DNA of 64,000 nucleotides, from contig JALHOT010000013.1 of the NCBI GenBank assembly GCA_022842845.1, positions 1-64,000 on the forward strand, given 5' to 3'. This stretch comes from Cyclobacteriaceae bacterium. GTDB lineage: Bacteria > Bacteroidota > Bacteroidia > Cytophagales > Cyclobacteriaceae. Position numbers and translations under genes: made by a program. Shown here piece by piece: positions 50,047 through 58,765 of the stretch; position 1 is the first letter of the stretch, and the number at the start of each line of letters is the position of its first letter. The notes under the pieces are model-generated. The model searched no databases and had not been told where the DNA came from. It saw only the letters and a program-made list of their open reading frames with translations.

Positions 50047-51699
50047 ATGAGCATGGAAAACCAAGAGTCAAAGAAAAAGAGAGGCATCCGTATTGGCATA
50101 GGCCAAAAAATTCTAGGGGGCTTCATTATTTTAATAGTATTATTTGTCATCAATGCAACCATCATCTTTTCAGTCGGTAACCTGATCAGTGGGGTAGCAA
50201 CCAAGTCGGCCGATACTTACAGACCCTCTAAGGATGCCCTCAACGAGTTTATCCTCACGGTTACAAAATCGAAAATGCTGGTGACTAACTGGGTCTATCT
50301 ACAAACCAATCAGGACGATAAGCAAGCCCTGAGACAGTTACAGGATTTTGATTATCCGGCTCTCAAGGATAAAATCAAGAAGTTGATGGTAAACTGGGAA
50401 AGCGACAGCCAGCGCATTATGATGGATACCATTTTCCATGAGTTTGATACCCTCCTTTCTATCCAGAAGGAAACCATTATGGCCAACCTGCAGACCTTTG
50501 AAAACTATGAAGACATGCTTACCAAGCTTTTAGCAGAAGATGCCATTGAAAGCCAGGTAATACCACGCACCAATAACATCATTGTTATGTTAAACAAAGT
50601 GGCACAGCAGCAGACAGCGATCAGCGATGAGGCAGATAAAGAGGTAATCAGTTCTGTAGGTAACCTTACTACTGTTACTATTGTACTGGCTCTTGTTACC
50701 GTTGTAATTGGCTTAGTAAGTGCTTTACTATTAATGCGGAATATTACTGTTCCGATTAACTTCCTCAAAAATGTAGTCGTTAAATTAGGCAGGGGAGAGT
50801 TAGTGGAAGACAAGCAGGCCAAAGTGAGCAATGATGAAATAGGTGAGATGGCCCTGGCCATGGATAATTTAGTGAGCGGCTTACGTGCGACTACTACTTT
50901 CGCAGAGAACATTGGTAATGGTAATTACAAATCAGACTTTAATCCTTTGAGTGAGCACGATGTATTGGGGAATGCCCTGATCAACATGCGCAATAACCTG
51001 GAAAAGGTTGCTGAAGACGATAAGAAACGTAATTGGGCCACTGAAGGTCTGGCCAAGTTTGGTGAACTCTTGCGTACCAATAATAATGATGTGCAGAAGC
51101 TTTCTGAGGAGATTATTTCCAGCCTCGTAAAATACATCAAAGGTAATCAGGGCGCTATCTACATCATAGATGATGAAGAAACAGATGGAGAGCAGACTAT
51201 GTCGATGAAGGCCTGCTATGCCTGGGACAAGAAAAAGTATTTGAATCAAAAAATATTCAAAGGTGAGGGGCTTTCTGGTCAGGCTTGGCAGGAAGGCGAC
51301 TCAATTTACCTGACAGAGGTACCTCAAAACTATATACGCATTACGTCTGGTCTTGGTGATGCCAATCCTTCCAGCGTGCTGATAACTCCGCTAAAACTAA
51401 ACGATCAGGTATTTGGAGTTGTGGAGGTTGCCTCTTTCAACGTCTTCCAGGATTTTGAGGTTGACTTCGTGAAGAAGATGGCAGAAAGTATTGCTTCTAC
51501 TATATCTTCTGTGAAAGTAAATGCCAGAACACAACGCTTGTTAGAGGAGTCGCAGGAGATGACCGAACAAATGCGAGCGCAAGAAGAAGAAATGCGCCAG
51601 AATATGGAAGAGCTACAGGCTACGCAGGAAGAGATGGCGCGCAAAGAAAAGGATATGTTAAAGCAGTTAAATGAAATGCAGGATCAGCTTAGAAAATAG
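50047..51699 (+). CDS. Membrane HAMP-GAF sensor protein with C-terminal coiled coil
   Basis: Two TM helices around a helical periplasmic domain, HAMP, GAF 'EGLSGQAWQEGDSIYLTEVP...SSVLITPLKLNDQVFGVVEVAS', coiled coil 'EEEMRQNMEELQATQEEMARKEK'. Confidence 0.88.
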   Translation: MSMENQESKKKRGIRIGIGQKILGGFIILIVLFVINATIIFSVGNLISGVATKSADTYRPSKDALNEFILTVTKSKMLVTNWVYLQTNQDDKQALRQLQDFDYPALKDKIKKLMVNWESDSQRIMMDTIFHEFDTLLSIQKETIMANLQTFENYEDMLTKLLAEDAIESQVIPRTNNIIVMLNKVAQQQTAISDEADKEVISSVGNLTTVTIVLALVTVVIGLVSALLLMRNITVPINFLKNVVVKLGRGELVEDKQAKVSNDEIGEMALAMDNLVSGLRATTTFAENIGNGNYKSDFNPLSEHDVLGNALINMRNNLEKVAEDDKKRNWATEGLAKFGELLRTNNNDVQKLSEEIISSLVKYIKGNQGAIYIIDDEETDGEQTMSMKACYAWDKKKYLNQKIFKGEGLSGQAWQEGDSIYLTEVPQNYIRITSGLGDANPSSVLITPLKLNDQVFGVVEVASFNVFQDFEVDFVKKMAESIASTISSVKVNARTQRLLEESQEMTEQMRAQEEEMRQNMEELQATQEEMARKEKDMLKQLNEMQDQLRK

Positions 51700-51722
51700 C
51701 CAATAGAAAATGTCTTAAATGC

Positions 51723-51751
51723 AAAAAAGCCCCGCGTCTCGGGGCTTTTTT
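51723..51751 (+). terminator. Rho-independent terminator
   Basis: AAAAAAGCCCCG-CGTCT-CGGGGCTTTTTT. Confidence 0.92.
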
Positions 51752-51907
51752 GTTACCTAAACCTAAACCTATGAGAAGAATTTCTCTACTCAATTATTCT
51801 TAACGTAGGTTGTAGTGTTTGGTTGCAAATAAATGGCAAAAAGTCATTTAAAATATTCTATTTATGATAAGTGGAGACCACCAACGATTGTGTCAGAACC
51901 GCTCATC

Positions 51908-52531
51908 CTATTTTTTAAGCTTCTTGCCGAAGGCTTTCTCAAACTTCTCGAGCTTTGGTTCAATCACGTAGGCACAATAAGGAGCCTTTCCGTTTAGGTT
52001 GTAATAATTTTGATGATAATCTTCAGCTATATAAAATACTGCGGCCGGGCTAATCTCCGTTACAATAGGTTTATCAAAGGCTCCGGAAGCATTTAACTTC
52101 TGTTTGTACTCAGTCGCTAACTGTTTTTGGGTATCGCTGTGGTAAAAAATGGCAGATCTATACTGTGTTCCAACATCAGCTCCCTGGCGATTGAGGGTAG
52201 TAGGGTCGTGGGTTTGCCAGAAAATTTCTAACAGCTCAACAAAAGTGATTTTGGATGGATCGAAGGTAATTTGAATCGCTTCTGCATGGCCAGTCATGCC
52301 GGTGCATACTTCGCGATAAGTAGGGTTTTTTACTGATCCGCCCGTGTAGCCGGAAACAACTTTCTCAACACCTTCTACGCGTTGAAAAACAGCCTCTGTA
52401 CACCAAAAGCATCCGTTACCAAAAGTGGCTATCTCTTTGTTCCCTGCAGTACTCGTCATAGGTTTAGTTTGTTTTGCCTGGCTGCATGCCCATAGCGGCA
52501 CCAGTACCATGATTAAACTTGTTAGTTTCAT
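51908..52531 (-). CDS. msrA: Peptide-methionine (S)-S-oxide reductase, lipoprotein-like
   Basis: 'ATFGNGCFWCTEAVFQRVEGVEKVVSGYTGG', 'HAEAIQITFDPSKITFVELLEIFWQTHDPTTLNRQGADVGTQYRS'. Confidence 0.96.
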   Translation of the reverse strand: MKLTSLIMVLVPLWACSQAKQTKPMTSTAGNKEIATFGNGCFWCTEAVFQRVEGVEKVVSGYTGGSVKNPTYREVCTGMTGHAEAIQITFDPSKITFVELLEIFWQTHDPTTLNRQGADVGTQYRSAIFYHSDTQKQLATEYKQKLNASGAFDKPIVTEISPAAVFYIAEDYHQNYYNLNGKAPYCAYVIEPKLEKFEKAFGKKLKK

Positions 52532-52577
52532 AGTACTCTAAACTCCATGGTGAAGCTAAAGGTTTAAAAAAATGCAG

Positions 52578-53690
52578 TTAAAGTCGATAGAAAGACGAAA
52601 GCGAGTTTTCGATCTGCTTGAGCACATCTTGCCTTGCTTGCTTGAGCATGGCAAAATTATCTGGTTGGGGCTCAGTCTGAGAGCATATCTTTCTGATTCT
52701 TTCAGGAATGGCCCTGGTATCACCAGAACAACGTGCCCATGTTCCGGTCCAAGCACCCGTACCGGTGTAGTCATTGTTTAATAATTGCTTGGAGGTTTCT
52801 TTTTCTTTGATGGTAATTCTGACTACGCCCTGTGAGCTTACTTTTTTTTCGAATAAGGTACTTTTACCGGTCACATTCTCATAGGCCTTCACTTTCTTAC
52901 CGTCCACTACTTTGTCTACCAGCACACTGTCCATGTGATTGTTATCAGTTTTGGTTGTAGCCGGTCGGCCCTCATTATAACCTAGGATTTCCACCAACAG
53001 GGTATGATGGATGGGCGCCTCTTCAGCCGCAGCCTGTTCTGAGGTATAGAATTTGGTAAATGGTAAGCGCAGGCTGTTCAATACAGGTTCTACCGCCACC
53101 CAATCGCTCCTATAGATTTGTTCGGCATACACAACCCTCAAAGTGGCATCGTATTCTGCCTTATACTGCATTTCTACAACATCCTTCATACCAGGATCAA
53201 AATTGTTAGCTTCCTGAAAGAGATAAAAAGCTTCAATAGCCCCGCTTCGCGAATTTTTCATCATGGCCTGAATGCCCGCCTCATAGCTCTCTACAGCTGC
53301 TTTCTTTTTCAAATCTGCAATCTCTGTGAATTTACTCACAGGTGTTTTAATGACCCGTAATGCAGCCGGAGAGGTCTTGATTTGGTCGTGAAGCTGATTA
53401 ATTTGATTATAGAAGTTCATGGCCGACTTCCATTTAAAGGGAGCGTCCGAGGCAATGGTGCTCTTGGCTTGGGATTCTAAAAAATCAACTGCCAGCGGGT
53501 AGGCAAGTCGGAGGGCCTCCTGCGACTTTTCACTGTCAGGTTTCTGACGCAGGCGATCTACTGATTGCAGCACGGCACCATAATAATCACCTCGCTCGTA
53601 TGCTTTTTTACCTGAACTGCAGGCAATGGAGTAAATGGCCAAGAAAAGGAAAAAGTAGAGTTGCTTCATAGAATTGGAACCTTTTGACAA
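52578..53690 (-). CDS. Hypothetical lipoprotein
   Basis: Lipobox 'IYSIACSSGKKAYERGDYYGAV'; long ORF in operon-like spacing; no catalytic motif recognised. Confidence 0.65.
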   Translation of the reverse strand: MSKGSNSMKQLYFFLFLAIYSIACSSGKKAYERGDYYGAVLQSVDRLRQKPDSEKSQEALRLAYPLAVDFLESQAKSTIASDAPFKWKSAMNFYNQINQLHDQIKTSPAALRVIKTPVSKFTEIADLKKKAAVESYEAGIQAMMKNSRSGAIEAFYLFQEANNFDPGMKDVVEMQYKAEYDATLRVVYAEQIYRSDWVAVEPVLNSLRLPFTKFYTSEQAAAEEAPIHHTLLVEILGYNEGRPATTKTDNNHMDSVLVDKVVDGKKVKAYENVTGKSTLFEKKVSSQGVVRITIKEKETSKQLLNNDYTGTGAWTGTWARCSGDTRAIPERIRKICSQTEPQPDNFAMLKQARQDVLKQIENSLSSFYRL

Positions 53691-53716
53691 ACAGTTTGCA
53701 AATTGAATGCCTGAAA

Positions 53717-54889
53717 TTAAGCTTTCGAAGGGAAGAAATAAATTAAAATGTCATCCAACAGGTTGCGCCAGTTGCCCCAGGAGTGCCCCTCGTTAACTTC
53801 TTTGTATTGATAGGTACATGTATTTTTATCTAAAATGGCCTTCATTTTACGGGCTCCTTCTTCGGCATCATTAATAACGCCTGTAGTCATATATACTTTC
53901 ACAGGCGGTTTTTCAGGATTGTCGCAGGTGGTATATATGGCGGGGCGAAACCAGAAAGCAGGCGATTGTATACCAGCCAATCCAAAAATGTCTGGCCTTG
54001 AGAAAGAAAAATAGGCTGCTGTGAGGCCGCCCATTGAAGTGCCTAAGATGGCCCTTTCTTCTGCTTTCCTGCTTACGGAGTATTCTACTTCTATTTTTGG
54101 CAATAATTCATTTACGAAAAAATTTAAATAGGCTTCATTCATGGCCAGCTCTGTCATTCTGCGATTGTTCAGGCGGTTAACCGGTTCGCGATGATCGACA
54201 AAAACCGCTATGATGGGTTCCATCTTTTGCTGGTGAATAAGGTTGTTCAGCGTAGTAAAGATATTGCCCATGTTCTCATGCAGGTATTCATAGCCATCGG
54301 TTACATACAACACCGGGTATGTTTTACTTTTATCATACTGAGCCGGTAAGTATACCGAATACATGATTTGGTAGGAGAGCAGCTTGCTATTAAAGAGTAT
54401 ATCCTTGATTAATCTGCCTTGGGCGACAGATTCCTGAGGAAAGGTTACCAGGTCAGCCTTCCACAAAGGCATGCGCAGTTCAGAATTGGGGCTGCCGCCA
54501 CCTACTCCCGACCATTGGTGCCTTGGGTTTAGCGGGTCCAGTATCCAATCAGTGTTGTTGATAACGAGTTTATAGTCCAACCGGGCATCTCTTGGAAAGG
54601 AAGCTTTCAAAATCCATATATCGGAGCCGGGTAATTGGCGGCCAATATTTTGGAAAGCTTTGTTGTAACCCCAGCCATTAAAATCACCCATCCATTTTAC
54701 ATCCCTGGCTTCTCCGCGGTAAATGAATAAAACGGAGTCATCCGAAATGAATGGAATATTTTCAGCTTCCTGCAATTGAATAAAAGTTTCCTCACGTGTA
54801 TGGGTATCTTCCAATGCCTTTACAGTTTTGTGAATGCTTGTTTGTGCATAAGCATTCAGTGAAAGGGCCAGGAGCAGGAATATCCGCAT
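53717..54889 (-). CDS. Secreted enterochelin-esterase-like alpha/beta hydrolase with N-terminal CBM48/E-set-like domain
   Basis: 'VKWMGDFNGWGYNKAF', 'YPVLYVTDGYEY', 'RAILGTSMGGLTAAYFSF', 'NEGHSWGNWRNLL'. Confidence 0.87.
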   Translation of the reverse strand: MRIFLLLALSLNAYAQTSIHKTVKALEDTHTREETFIQLQEAENIPFISDDSVLFIYRGEARDVKWMGDFNGWGYNKAFQNIGRQLPGSDIWILKASFPRDARLDYKLVINNTDWILDPLNPRHQWSGVGGGSPNSELRMPLWKADLVTFPQESVAQGRLIKDILFNSKLLSYQIMYSVYLPAQYDKSKTYPVLYVTDGYEYLHENMGNIFTTLNNLIHQQKMEPIIAVFVDHREPVNRLNNRRMTELAMNEAYLNFFVNELLPKIEVEYSVSRKAEERAILGTSMGGLTAAYFSFSRPDIFGLAGIQSPAFWFRPAIYTTCDNPEKPPVKVYMTTGVINDAEEGARKMKAILDKNTCTYQYKEVNEGHSWGNWRNLLDDILIYFFPSKA

Positions 54890-54894
54890 GGATT

Positions 54895-56409
54895 TTATAA
54901 GGTTACTTCATCATGGTCTTCAACGCGCAGGCAAAGCAAGCCGGCAATAATCATTGACACACCACCGGTTACTAAGATATAGATTGATTCACCATTAAAG
55001 AAATGATTCAGCATTAAACCCAGCACAGTACCCGCAATAATTTGTGGTATTACGATGAAGAAGTTGAACACTCCCATGTAGTAGCCCATTTTTTCAGAGG
55101 GCAAAGAGCCTGAGAGCATGGCATAAGGCACCGATAAAATACTGGCCCACGCAATACCTACCCCAATCATCGAGAACCACAACATCTGTGGATCAGCAAT
55201 GAAGTAGAAAGAAATCAAACCAGCACCACCACAAGCCAGGGCAATGAGGTGTGTTACTCTTCTGCTGGTGTATTTTGCCAGGATGGGTAACAGAAGTGCT
55301 GCCAATGCAGCAATACCATTATAAACACCGAAGAGTAAGCCCACTAAATCGGCACCATCATTATAGGCAGCTGTCGTGGGGTCTGATGATTTGAAGATGT
55401 AACTTGTAACAGCCGGTGTTGTGTAAATCCACATGGCGAATAATGCAAACCACGAAAAGAATTGGACATAGGCCAGTTGAATCATGGTTTTGGGCATGGT
55501 ATTAAAATCTTTGACAATGCTGACCAGGCCAAGGTAAGAGCGGCCCTGGCTGATGTAAATCGTAGCCAGCATGTGTGCCAAACCAAAGACACCAAAGCCA
55601 AAGGTTAATACGTATAATTCTTTTTCGAGTGATAAAAAGTAAATGATGGCTGTGAAAACGATAGCAATAGACAAGAGGAGAACACCGATATCAAAAAACT
55701 TCTTACGGTAGAATTGTTCATTATCAATTTTGCGTTTTTCACGATTGCTCAACTGATTTTCAGTTTCTGCATCAGGCGGATACTCTTTGGTGCTGAAGAC
55801 GGTCCACATCACTGTTAAAAACAACATGCCTGCTCCCAGGTAAAAGGAATACTTGACTGAGTCAGGTATGGTGCCTGCCTCGGCTGTATTAGAAATGTTC
55901 AGCCAGTTGGTGAATATCCAAGGCAGGAAGGAGGCTACAATGGCCCCTATACCGATGAAGAAACTCTGCATGGCAAAACCAGTAGTGCGTTGTGCGGGGG
56001 GAAGCATATCGCCCACAAAGGCCCTGAAGGGTTCCATACTAATATTAATGGAAGCGTCCATGATCCATAATACACCTACCGCCATCCAAAGCATGGTTGA
56101 GTTGGGCATGATGCACAAAGCGATAGAAGCCAATACAGCACCCAAAGCAAAGTAAGGTCTTCTGCGGCCCCATTTTTTATGCCAGGTGCGGTCGCTGTAA
56201 AAACCAATAATAGGTTGAACAATTAAGCCCGTGATGGGAGCCGCTAACCAATATAAAGCCAGGTTGGAAGTATCAGCCCCGAGTGTTTCGAAAATGCGGC
56301 TGGTGTTGGCATTTTGTAAAGCAAAGCCAAATTGAATTCCCAGAAAGCCGAAACTCATATTCCAGATTTGCCAGAAACTTAAACGGGGTTTAGGAGCAGT
56401 TAAAGACAT
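54895..56409 (-). CDS. MFS/GPH-type sugar transporter (SUC/maltose-like)
   Basis: 'MSFGFLGIQFGFALQNANTSRIFETLGA', 'PIIGFYSDRTWHKKWGRRRPYFALGA', ~12 TM. Confidence 0.87.
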   Translation of the reverse strand: MSLTAPKPRLSFWQIWNMSFGFLGIQFGFALQNANTSRIFETLGADTSNLALYWLAAPITGLIVQPIIGFYSDRTWHKKWGRRRPYFALGAVLASIALCIMPNSTMLWMAVGVLWIMDASINISMEPFRAFVGDMLPPAQRTTGFAMQSFFIGIGAIVASFLPWIFTNWLNISNTAEAGTIPDSVKYSFYLGAGMLFLTVMWTVFSTKEYPPDAETENQLSNREKRKIDNEQFYRKKFFDIGVLLLSIAIVFTAIIYFLSLEKELYVLTFGFGVFGLAHMLATIYISQGRSYLGLVSIVKDFNTMPKTMIQLAYVQFFSWFALFAMWIYTTPAVTSYIFKSSDPTTAAYNDGADLVGLLFGVYNGIAALAALLLPILAKYTSRRVTHLIALACGGAGLISFYFIADPQMLWFSMIGVGIAWASILSVPYAMLSGSLPSEKMGYYMGVFNFFIVIPQIIAGTVLGLMLNHFFNGESIYILVTGGVSMIIAGLLCLRVEDHDEVTL

Positions 56410-56410
56410 A

Positions 56411-58765
56411 TTATTTAGTTGAAGCTGTAATTAAATCAAAACTATGCGGAGGAAGAATTAAACGACTGCCAATTTTAGAAGGCTGCAGAATATTGCCCAG
56501 GAGTGTACTTGCCTTCGCGGGCACATCATCGAGTGTAATACTTACCGAATCTTTACTCTTGTTAAAGGCAATCCATACCTGTTCGTCAAAGTACTGGCGT
56601 TTGATTACGACTTGTTGATCTGTTTGCTTTACGACTTGCCAATCTCCATAAAGCAGCGCCATATTGGATCGTCTGAGTTTTACCAATTGCTGTACGATAC
56701 TTCTGGTTGTTTCTTCTTCAGTTGCCAGCTGATCGAAACGCATCATTCTTCTGTTGTCAGGATCATTACCACCCGGGTCACCGATCTCATCGCCATAATA
56801 AATGACCGGTACTCCCGGGATGCTCATCATGAAAGCGATGAGTGATTGCAGTTTGTTGTAGGCGGTTGAGTCTTGCACGCTGATCTGGCGGGTCCATCCA
56901 GCTCTTTTTGCATCTTCATCAAATCGGATGGATCCATCGGCATAGGAGATAAATCGCGCTCGATCCTGGTTGCCGGTAACATTGCCCATCAGGTGATGAT
57001 CGCCAAAATAATCAAGGCTCTCATTTACTGAATTGATTAAGCGCGTGAAGGATACTTCATCTCGTGCAAAGGTGGCCACGGCATCATCGTATACATTAAA
57101 ATCAAATTGTGCATCGAGCATACCGCTGTTCACATAACTGCTGACCAGTTCGCGGCTACCATAGGTTTCACCAATCTGGTAGATGCTCTTATTCCCTTCT
57201 TTTGCATTTTGTTTAATTTTTTTGGTCAGCTCTCGCCAAAATAATAAGTCGATGTGTTTGGAGGCATCATGGCGAAAGCCATCTAAGTCAAAGTTTTGCA
57301 ACCAGTACATGGCCGTGTCTGTCATGGGGCCCACTACTTCAGGTTTCCGTAAGTCGAGGGTTGGTAAAAATGTATCAAACCAGGTAGTAAGGCGCTGGTC
57401 GTCCCAACGCTCGGTGTTGATACTGCCATCAGGCAGGTAGAGCGATGTGAACCATTCAGGTTTTTGTTTATACAACGGATGTTCCTGGTGTACATGGTGG
57501 GCCACATAATCAAGAATTACATTCATGTTATTATCGTGGGCTGTCTGCAGTAATTCCTGTAATACTTGATCGTTGCCAAAACGATGATCGATTTTCTTGA
57601 GTGAAATTGGCCAGTATCCATGATAGCCTGAGAAGGTGGTGGAAGGTGTTGGATACTTGCCATAGGCTGTTAAAGGATTTTGGGTAATAGGAGAGAGCCA
57701 TAAAGTGTTGATGCCTAAGGATTGAAAATATCCATCTTTCAATTTGGCTGTGATGCCTTTCAAATCACCACCATAATAATTGGCTTTAGGGTGAACCTGC
57801 TTATCGGCCAATGCTTGGTCGTTGCTTTTATTTCCATTGTTGAAGCGGTCAATCATCATAAAGTACAATACCTGGGCTTCCTTATCACTTCGCGTAAGCT
57901 GATTGGCATTGTCGATTACCTGGCCATTTTCAAGGGGTATCAATACATCATTGGAAATACCGACTTCATTGGCAGCCCATGCGCGAATGAAACTTCTCTT
58001 TACATTTTCTGCTTCTGCCGGTATTTGAATGGTGATGGTGCTATCGTTATAAGTGACTTCATCTAATTCGAAATTTTGCCAGTAGACTTTAATGGTCTTT
58101 GCTGGTCTGGACAATCCCAGGGTAATAGAGGAAGGCGTGTAAGCCCTGGTGCTGATCATGGGCAAAGTGGCTGCATCTGCTTTTGGATAGTTGAGCAGTG
58201 AATTCCAACCACCCATGCCATTATCAATAGAATCTTTATTAACTGGATCCCGCATTTCTTTTCCATCCACAACCAATAAGTACTGATAACGCCCCGGCTT
58301 CAGTGGTAAGGTGGTAGAAAACTGATCACCTTTTTTTGTAAGTGTTGTTTGGTTTGGGTTCCACGCATTGAACTCCCCTTTAATCTGCACAGTGTTACCA
58401 GAACCGCTATAAGTAAACTTATGTTGTACGGTGGAAGCCTGTTGCAAAGGAATTTGATAGGCTTGTCCTTTTGTCCAGAGACTTACCGCCCCTAACCCTT
58501 GTGGCAAACGTCCGATAAGCGTGAGTACATGGCCTTGCTGATTCAGTTGCAACGGAGTACTTACTAGAACAGAGTCAATAAGGGATACATCCAGCAGGTA
58601 ATCTTCCAGGCTGACCTGAGTTGTATCAGTTTGTAAGGTGACTACACTGGCCAGCCCTGTGATGACCTGATGGTCGGTATAGTTTTGACGATTGCCCGGT
58701 TGGCAGGCAACCAAACTGATACAGCTTGCAATCAGGATATTAGTACTGAATCTGAATGTCTTCAT
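56411..58765 (-). CDS. GH13 alpha-amylase-family lipoprotein with glycogen-binding-like N-terminal domain
   Basis: 'DLDGFRHDASKHI', 'VILDYVAHHVHQEHPL', 'YQIGETYGS', 'MGNVTGNQDRARF'; N-terminal 'IKGEFNAWNPNQTTLTKKGDQFSTTLPLKPGRYQYLLVVDG'; lipobox 'ISLVACQ'. Confidence 0.93.
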   Translation of the reverse strand: MKTFRFSTNILIASCISLVACQPGNRQNYTDHQVITGLASVVTLQTDTTQVSLEDYLLDVSLIDSVLVSTPLQLNQQGHVLTLIGRLPQGLGAVSLWTKGQAYQIPLQQASTVQHKFTYSGSGNTVQIKGEFNAWNPNQTTLTKKGDQFSTTLPLKPGRYQYLLVVDGKEMRDPVNKDSIDNGMGGWNSLLNYPKADAATLPMISTRAYTPSSITLGLSRPAKTIKVYWQNFELDEVTYNDSTITIQIPAEAENVKRSFIRAWAANEVGISNDVLIPLENGQVIDNANQLTRSDKEAQVLYFMMIDRFNNGNKSNDQALADKQVHPKANYYGGDLKGITAKLKDGYFQSLGINTLWLSPITQNPLTAYGKYPTPSTTFSGYHGYWPISLKKIDHRFGNDQVLQELLQTAHDNNMNVILDYVAHHVHQEHPLYKQKPEWFTSLYLPDGSINTERWDDQRLTTWFDTFLPTLDLRKPEVVGPMTDTAMYWLQNFDLDGFRHDASKHIDLLFWRELTKKIKQNAKEGNKSIYQIGETYGSRELVSSYVNSGMLDAQFDFNVYDDAVATFARDEVSFTRLINSVNESLDYFGDHHLMGNVTGNQDRARFISYADGSIRFDEDAKRAGWTRQISVQDSTAYNKLQSLIAFMMSIPGVPVIYYGDEIGDPGGNDPDNRRMMRFDQLATEEETTRSIVQQLVKLRRSNMALLYGDWQVVKQTDQQVVIKRQYFDEQVWIAFNKSKDSVSITLDDVPAKASTLLGNILQPSKIGSRLILPPHSFDLITASTK

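Noticed and set aside
57722-58066. 114-aa plus-strand ORF
   Set aside because: Antisense to the GH13 amylase gene; no independent support.
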